Shown here one piece after another: positions 60,355 to 64,000 of a stretch of DNA of 64,000 nucleotides (position 1 is its first letter; every line of letters begins with the position of its first letter). Position numbers and translations under genes: made by a program. The stretch is from JBBROS01 sp965213845 (lineage in GTDB: Bacteria > Pseudomonadota > Alphaproteobacteria > Acetobacterales > Acetobacteraceae), in the NCBI GenBank assembly GCA_965213845.1, contig CBDCAI010000014.1:835555-899554 (forward strand), read 5' to 3'. The notes under the pieces are model-generated. The model searched no databases and had not been told where the DNA came from. It saw nothing but the letters and a program-made list of their open reading frames with translations.

Positions 60355-61728
60355 TCAGCGGTTGGCGAGCTGCAGTTTCAGGGTGGCGAGGCTGATGCGT
60401 TCGGCGCCGGCCTTGGCGACCTCCTCGGCGACGATGTCGATCGTCTCGTCGATTTCACTGAACTCGTGCTGCGACGAGATGAAGAAGCGCAGCCGTGCCG
60501 CGCGCTCGGGCACGGCCGGGTGGATGATCGGCTGCACGTTGACGCCCCGGCGATACAGGGCGTGGGAGACGCGGACGGCGCGGATGGAGCTGCCGACGAT
60601 GATGGGGACGATGGCGGTGCCGATGGACGGCCCGGTGTCGAGCCCGGCGGCGCGGGCGCGCTCCAGGAAGCGGGTGCCGTTGGCGACGAGCTTGGCCACC
60701 CGCCAGGGCTCGGCCTCCATGATGGCGAGGGCCTCGACCGCGGCGGCGGCGACGGGGGGCGGCATGCCGACGGAATAGACGAAGCCGGGCGCGGTGAACT
60801 TCAGGAAGTCGATCATCGCCTGCTTGCCGGCGATGTAGCCGCCACAGCCGGCGAGGGTCTTGCTGAGCGTGCCCATCCAGACATCGACCTCGCCGGGGTC
60901 GATGCCGGCGTGTTCGGCGATGCCGTGGCCGCGGCGGCCGAGCACGCCCAGGCTGTGGGCCTCGTCCACCATGAGCGATGCGCCGTGGCGGCGCACGACG
61001 GGGATCAGCCGAGCGAGGTCCGGGATGTCGCCGTCCATGCTGTAATGGCCCTCGACGATGACCAGGGCCTGCTTGTGCCGGGGGCGCAGCGTGGTCAGCA
61101 TGCGGTCCAGCGCATCGGCGTCGTTGTGCGGGAAGCTGGCGCGGTGCGCGCCGGACAGGATGGCGCCCTGGACGATGCTGTTGTGGCTCAGCGCATCGTG
61201 GACCACCAGGTCGCCCTGGCCGAGCAGGCAGCCGACGACGGTGACGTTGGTGGCGTGGCCGCTGACCATGACGACGGCGTCGTCGGCCTGATACAGCGCG
61301 GCGATGCCCTGTTCGAGCGTGCGGTGGATGGGGCGCTCGCCCGAGACGATGCGGCTGGCCGAGACGGAGGTGCCGTATTGGTCGATGGCGGCCTGGGCGG
61401 CGGCCGAGACCCGCGGGTCGCCGTTGAGGCCGAGATAGTTGTAGGAGGCGAAGTTCACGAGAGCGGCGCCTTCCATCCGGGTGGATGCGCCGGCGATCCC
61501 GTCATGCAGGTTGAAGAACGGGTCGTCGATCTTCATCAGGTCCGCTGCCTGTCGCATCAGGCGGATCTCCTCATAGCGCTCGGCATTGCCCAGCACGGGC
61601 GGGCGCGGCGGCGGCGGCGCGGTGGCGGGCGTGGGCGCCGGGGCGGCGGCGCGGCGCCCGGTCAGGCGGCCGAGCAGGCGGGACCGCGCTTCCGTGTCCA
61701 GGCCGAAGACGGCGTTGTTCTCAGTCAT
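60355..61728 (-). CDS. alpha-oxoamine synthase (BioF/KBL/SPT-like, PLP-dependent)
   Basis: 457 residues. A Pro/Ala-rich N-terminal extension (residues 1-50) precedes the class II aminotransferase fold. It contains NFASYNYLGLNGDPRV, HDALSHNSIVQGAILSGAHR, VIVEGHYSMDGDIPDLARL, DEAHSLGVLGRRGHG and TLSKTLAGCGG with the PLP-binding Lys. Decarboxylative condensation of an amino acid with an acyl thioester is the family reaction. ATG 61728 overlaps the polyketide synthase end by eight bases, so it probably accepts the ACP-bound chain and releases it as an aminoketone, as the alpha-oxoamine synthase domain of SxtA does in saxitoxin synthesis. The extension may dock to the ACP. Confidence 0.88.
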   Translation of the reverse strand: MTENNAVFGLDTEARSRLLGRLTGRRAAAPAPTPATAPPPPRPPVLGNAERYEEIRLMRQAADLMKIDDPFFNLHDGIAGASTRMEGAALVNFASYNYLGLNGDPRVSAAAQAAIDQYGTSVSASRIVSGERPIHRTLEQGIAALYQADDAVVMVSGHATNVTVVGCLLGQGDLVVHDALSHNSIVQGAILSGAHRASFPHNDADALDRMLTTLRPRHKQALVIVEGHYSMDGDIPDLARLIPVVRRHGASLMVDEAHSLGVLGRRGHGIAEHAGIDPGEVDVWMGTLSKTLAGCGGYIAGKQAMIDFLKFTAPGFVYSVGMPPPVAAAAVEALAIMEAEPWRVAKLVANGTRFLERARAAGLDTGPSIGTAIVPIIVGSSIRAVRVSHALYRRGVNVQPIIHPAVPERAARLRFFISSQHEFSEIDETIDIVAEEVAKAGAERISLATLKLQLANR

Positions 61729-64000
61729 TGCCGGCAGTCCCTTCCAGGCTGACGTCGTCGTCGGCGGGTTCGTCCTCGTCCGCGGGCGCATCCTCGTACT
61801 TGGCGAGCATGGCGACGGCGGCGGCGGACTGGCCGGATGCGGTGGCGGACACGAGGTGGCGGACGATTCGGACGGCGATGGAGCCGATGCTGGACCCGTC
61901 GGCGAGCGACAGCAGCGGCAGGTTGGCGCCGAAGCGGCGTTCGAGGGACATGCGCAGCTCCACCGCCATCAGGCTGTCCATGCCGAGGTCGGTCAACGAG
62001 CGGCTGAGGTCGATCTGGTGGGTCGGCGCCTTGGTGATGGCCGCGACCTCCTCGGTCAGGATCTCGCTGACCAGGGCGCGCCCCTCCTCGGGCGTGCTCT
62101 CGGACAGGATCTTGCCCAGGTCGATCTGCCCGGCCTCCGTCTCGTGGCCCGCCAGCACCTCGTTGAACTGCGGCGTCGCCAGGTGCGGCAGGTGCTGGCG
62201 CATCTGACCCCAGCGGACCCGGCCGAGATCGACATGGGTCGAGGCGCCCGCCAGCAGGGCCGGCAGCAGCGCCAGAGCCTTGTGGGACTGCATGTGGGCG
62301 CCGCCCATGCGCGCGGCCAGCGCGTCGCTGACCGCCTGTTCGCGGGCAAGGTACCCCACGTCGGCGATGGGGCCCCACCCGACCGAAAGCGCCGGCAGGC
62401 CTGCGGCCCGCCGCTGGACGGCGAGCGCCTCCAGCCCCGCATTGGCCGCGACGTAGTTGGCCTGCCCGGGGTTCCCGAGCACGGTGGTGATGGACGAGAA
62501 CAGCAGGAACAGGTCGAGCGCGTCGCCCCGGGTCAGCCGATCGAGCGCCAAGGCACCCTCGAGCTTGGGACGCAGCACCCGCTCGAACCGCTCCGGCGTC
62601 AGCTGCGGCATCAGGCCGTCATCGAGGACCATGGCCGCATGCACGACGCCATGGATGGGCAGCATGCCGGCGCGGATGTCGGCCAGGGTGGCTTCGAGTG
62701 CGGCAGCGTCGGACACGTCGCAGGCGATCGCCCGGGCCATGACGCCCTGGGCGGTGAAGCCGGCGACGGCTTCGGCCGCACCCGGGGTGGCGGCACCGCG
62801 GCGCCCGAGCAGGGCGATGCTGCGCACCCCCTGGTCCACCAGCCAGCGCGCCGTCTCCAGCCCGAAGCCGGCGAGGCCGCCGCTGACGACGTAGGTGCCT
62901 TCGCGGCTGGGGGCCCAGCGGCCTGCCACGGGGGCCAGCGCGACGCCGTCCGGGTCCGGCATCAGCACGATCTTGCCGATGTGTCCGGCCGACTGCATCA
63001 GGCGGAACGCGTCGGTGGCGTCGCCGAAGCGGAACAGCCGGTGCGGCAAGGGGCGCAGCACGCCGCGCTCCATCAGGGCGGCGATCTCGTCGAACACGCG
63101 CCGGGCCACGTCGGGGCGCTGCATCGGCAGCTGGTCGGCATCGATGGCGAAGTAGGAGACGTTGTGCCGCAGCGCCCGCAGGCCGAGCGGGGTGTTGCCG
63201 TACAGGTCCCGCTTGCCGAGCTCGAGGAAGCGGCCGAACGGGCGGAGCACGCCGACGCTGCGCTCCATCGCCTCGCCGGCCAGGGAGTTGAGCACGACGT
63301 CGACCCCCTGCCCTGCCGTGGCGGCCATGACGTCGTCGGCGAAGGCAAGGCTGCGGGAGTCGAGGATGTGGTCCACGCCCATCAGGCGGAGCATGGCGCG
63401 CTTGGCCGGAGAGCCGGCGGAGGCGAAGACCTCGGCACCACGATGGCGGGCATACTGGATGGCGGCGAGGCCGACGCCGCCGGCGCCGCCATGGATGAGC
63501 ACGCGCTCGCCGGGCTGCAGGTTGGCCAGCGTGCCGAGGGCGTAGCAGACGGTCAGGAAGGCGACGGGGACGGTCGCCCCGGCGGCGAAGTCCACGGAGT
63601 CGGGCAGCCGCACGACGGCCTGCGCCGGGGCGAGCACGTCGGTGGCGAGGCAGGCGGGGGCGATGGCCATGACCCGGTCGCCCACCTGGACGTCCGCGAC
63701 GCCCGGGCCCACGGCGGTGACGGTCCCAGCGCATTCGAGGCCGATCGTGGCGCCGGCCAGGCCGTCCATCAGCGCCTCGTCGGGCAGGAGGCCCAGCGCC
63801 CACATGACGTCGCGGAAGTTGAGGCCCGAAGCGGCGACGCGGATGCCGACCTCGTTCGGGCCGGGGGCGCGGGTGGCCATCCGCTCCCACCGCAATGTGT
63901 CGAGCAGGCCGGGGCGGCCGATGCCGAGGCGGGCGGGCGTGCGGTCGATGGTGGCCGACACCGGGCCGGGCCCCTTGCGGACGCGGGGAACGTGGCGGCC
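61721..64000 (-). CDS. type I polyketide synthase, C-terminal part: enoylreductase-ketoreductase-ACP (runs off right edge)
   Basis: The last 759 residues are present and the frame stays open to base 64000. From the edge: a linker (GRHVPRVRKG), then an enoylreductase with GLNFRDVMWALGLLP and NADPH motif HGGAGGVGLAAIQYARHRGA. The ketoreductase shows YVVSGGLAGFGLETARWLV, the LDD motif in HAAMVLDDGLM (B-type stereochemistry) and catalytic Ser/Tyr in LLFSSITTVLG and QANYVAANAG. The ACP has the phosphopantetheine Ser in LGMDSLMAVELR. There is no thioesterase; it ends in an acidic tail (EDEPADDDVSLEG). KS, AT and DH domains should lie outside the window. The downstream alpha-oxoamine synthase is the likely release enzyme. 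Confidence 0.93.
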   Translation of the reverse strand, partial: GRHVPRVRKGPGPVSATIDRTPARLGIGRPGLLDTLRWERMATRAPGPNEVGIRVAASGLNFRDVMWALGLLPDEALMDGLAGATIGLECAGTVTAVGPGVADVQVGDRVMAIAPACLATDVLAPAQAVVRLPDSVDFAAGATVPVAFLTVCYALGTLANLQPGERVLIHGGAGGVGLAAIQYARHRGAEVFASAGSPAKRAMLRLMGVDHILDSRSLAFADDVMAATAGQGVDVVLNSLAGEAMERSVGVLRPFGRFLELGKRDLYGNTPLGLRALRHNVSYFAIDADQLPMQRPDVARRVFDEIAALMERGVLRPLPHRLFRFGDATDAFRLMQSAGHIGKIVLMPDPDGVALAPVAGRWAPSREGTYVVSGGLAGFGLETARWLVDQGVRSIALLGRRGAATPGAAEAVAGFTAQGVMARAIACDVSDAAALEATLADIRAGMLPIHGVVHAAMVLDDGLMPQLTPERFERVLRPKLEGALALDRLTRGDALDLFLLFSSITTVLGNPGQANYVAANAGLEALAVQRRAAGLPALSVGWGPIADVGYLAREQAVSDALAARMGGAHMQSHKALALLPALLAGASTHVDLGRVRWGQMRQHLPHLATPQFNEVLAGHETEAGQIDLGKILSESTPEEGRALVSEILTEEVAAITKAPTHQIDLSRSLTDLGMDSLMAVELRMSLERRFGANLPLLSLADGSSIGSIAVRIVRHLVSATASGQSAAAVAMLAKYEDAPADEDEPADDDVSLEGTAGND

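Overview
The window is a high-GC bacterial chromosome segment. Gene content and order point to an alphaproteobacterium, most likely of the Acetobacteraceae/Rhodospirillales type: dapF-mtaB-ftsY, rpmG, RNase E with a long acidic insertion, mrcA-amiC and prfB. This placement is inferred from gene families and base composition, not from a marker search.

Layout. 1-257 is the start of an ABC ATPase that runs off the left edge. 403-9937 is a strikingly G-rich block on the + strand: an amidohydrolase, an NnrU-like membrane protein, an antisense Pro/Arg-rich hypothetical gene, a secreted beta-helix protein, and two tandem secreted FG-GAP/VCBS-repeat proteins. The last two have diverged N-terminal heads. 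Their C-terminal 530 or so codons, together with about 100 bp of the neighbouring ftsY 3' end, are virtually identical (1757 bp repeated at an offset of 2466 bp, one mismatch noted). 9966-12912 is the housekeeping operon dapF-mtaB-ftsY, followed by divergent rpmG. 13242-15740 is a BenE transporter / beta-hydroxyacid dehydrogenase / carboxymuconolactone decarboxylase operon. 15863-19388 holds a KynB-like hydrolase, an SPFH/NfeD pair, a glutathione S-transferase and a repetitive secreted protein. 19524-25893 is an ABC exporter, prfB (with the classic CTT-TGA-C programmed frameshift), mrcA and amiC. 26365-29625 is rne. 30003-34534 contains an amidase, a gamma-glutamyltransferase, csaA-gpt (gpt apparently starting at CTG), tRNA-Arg and a cold-shock gene.

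34656-54540 is the most distinctive part: an accessory import-and-oxidation region. It has three NtaA/SnaA/DszA-type flavin monooxygenases plus one RutA-like oxygenase, three dipeptide-type solute-binding proteins, two pairs of Opp/Dpp permeases and a single pair of ATPases. Ten of these genes form one minus-strand operon (49112 to 37595), mostly joined by 1-35 base overlaps. A converging + strand reading frame fuses a fourth oxygenase module, without a stop codon, to a Tat-signal-bearing solute-binding protein. No flavin reductase is visible in the window. The likely logic is uptake of small N-, S- or C-containing compounds followed by FMNH2-dependent cleavage in the cytoplasm; the substrate is unknown. 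Next to it lie a degenerate M24 peptidase homologue, a short LOV photoreceptor, an MmgE/PrpD protein and an NMT1/THI5-like binding protein.

54917-59482 is a polar amino-acid ABC transporter with a muconate-cycloisomerase/dipeptide-epimerase-family enzyme and an M24 (DoeA/creatinase-like) hydrolase, then a convergent class II aldolase. The right edge (60355-64000) is an alpha-oxoamine synthase overlapping the end of a type I polyketide synthase (ER-KR-ACP visible, no thioesterase). This suggests chain release by condensation with an amino acid. Function calls rest on motifs read by eye; no database search was possible.
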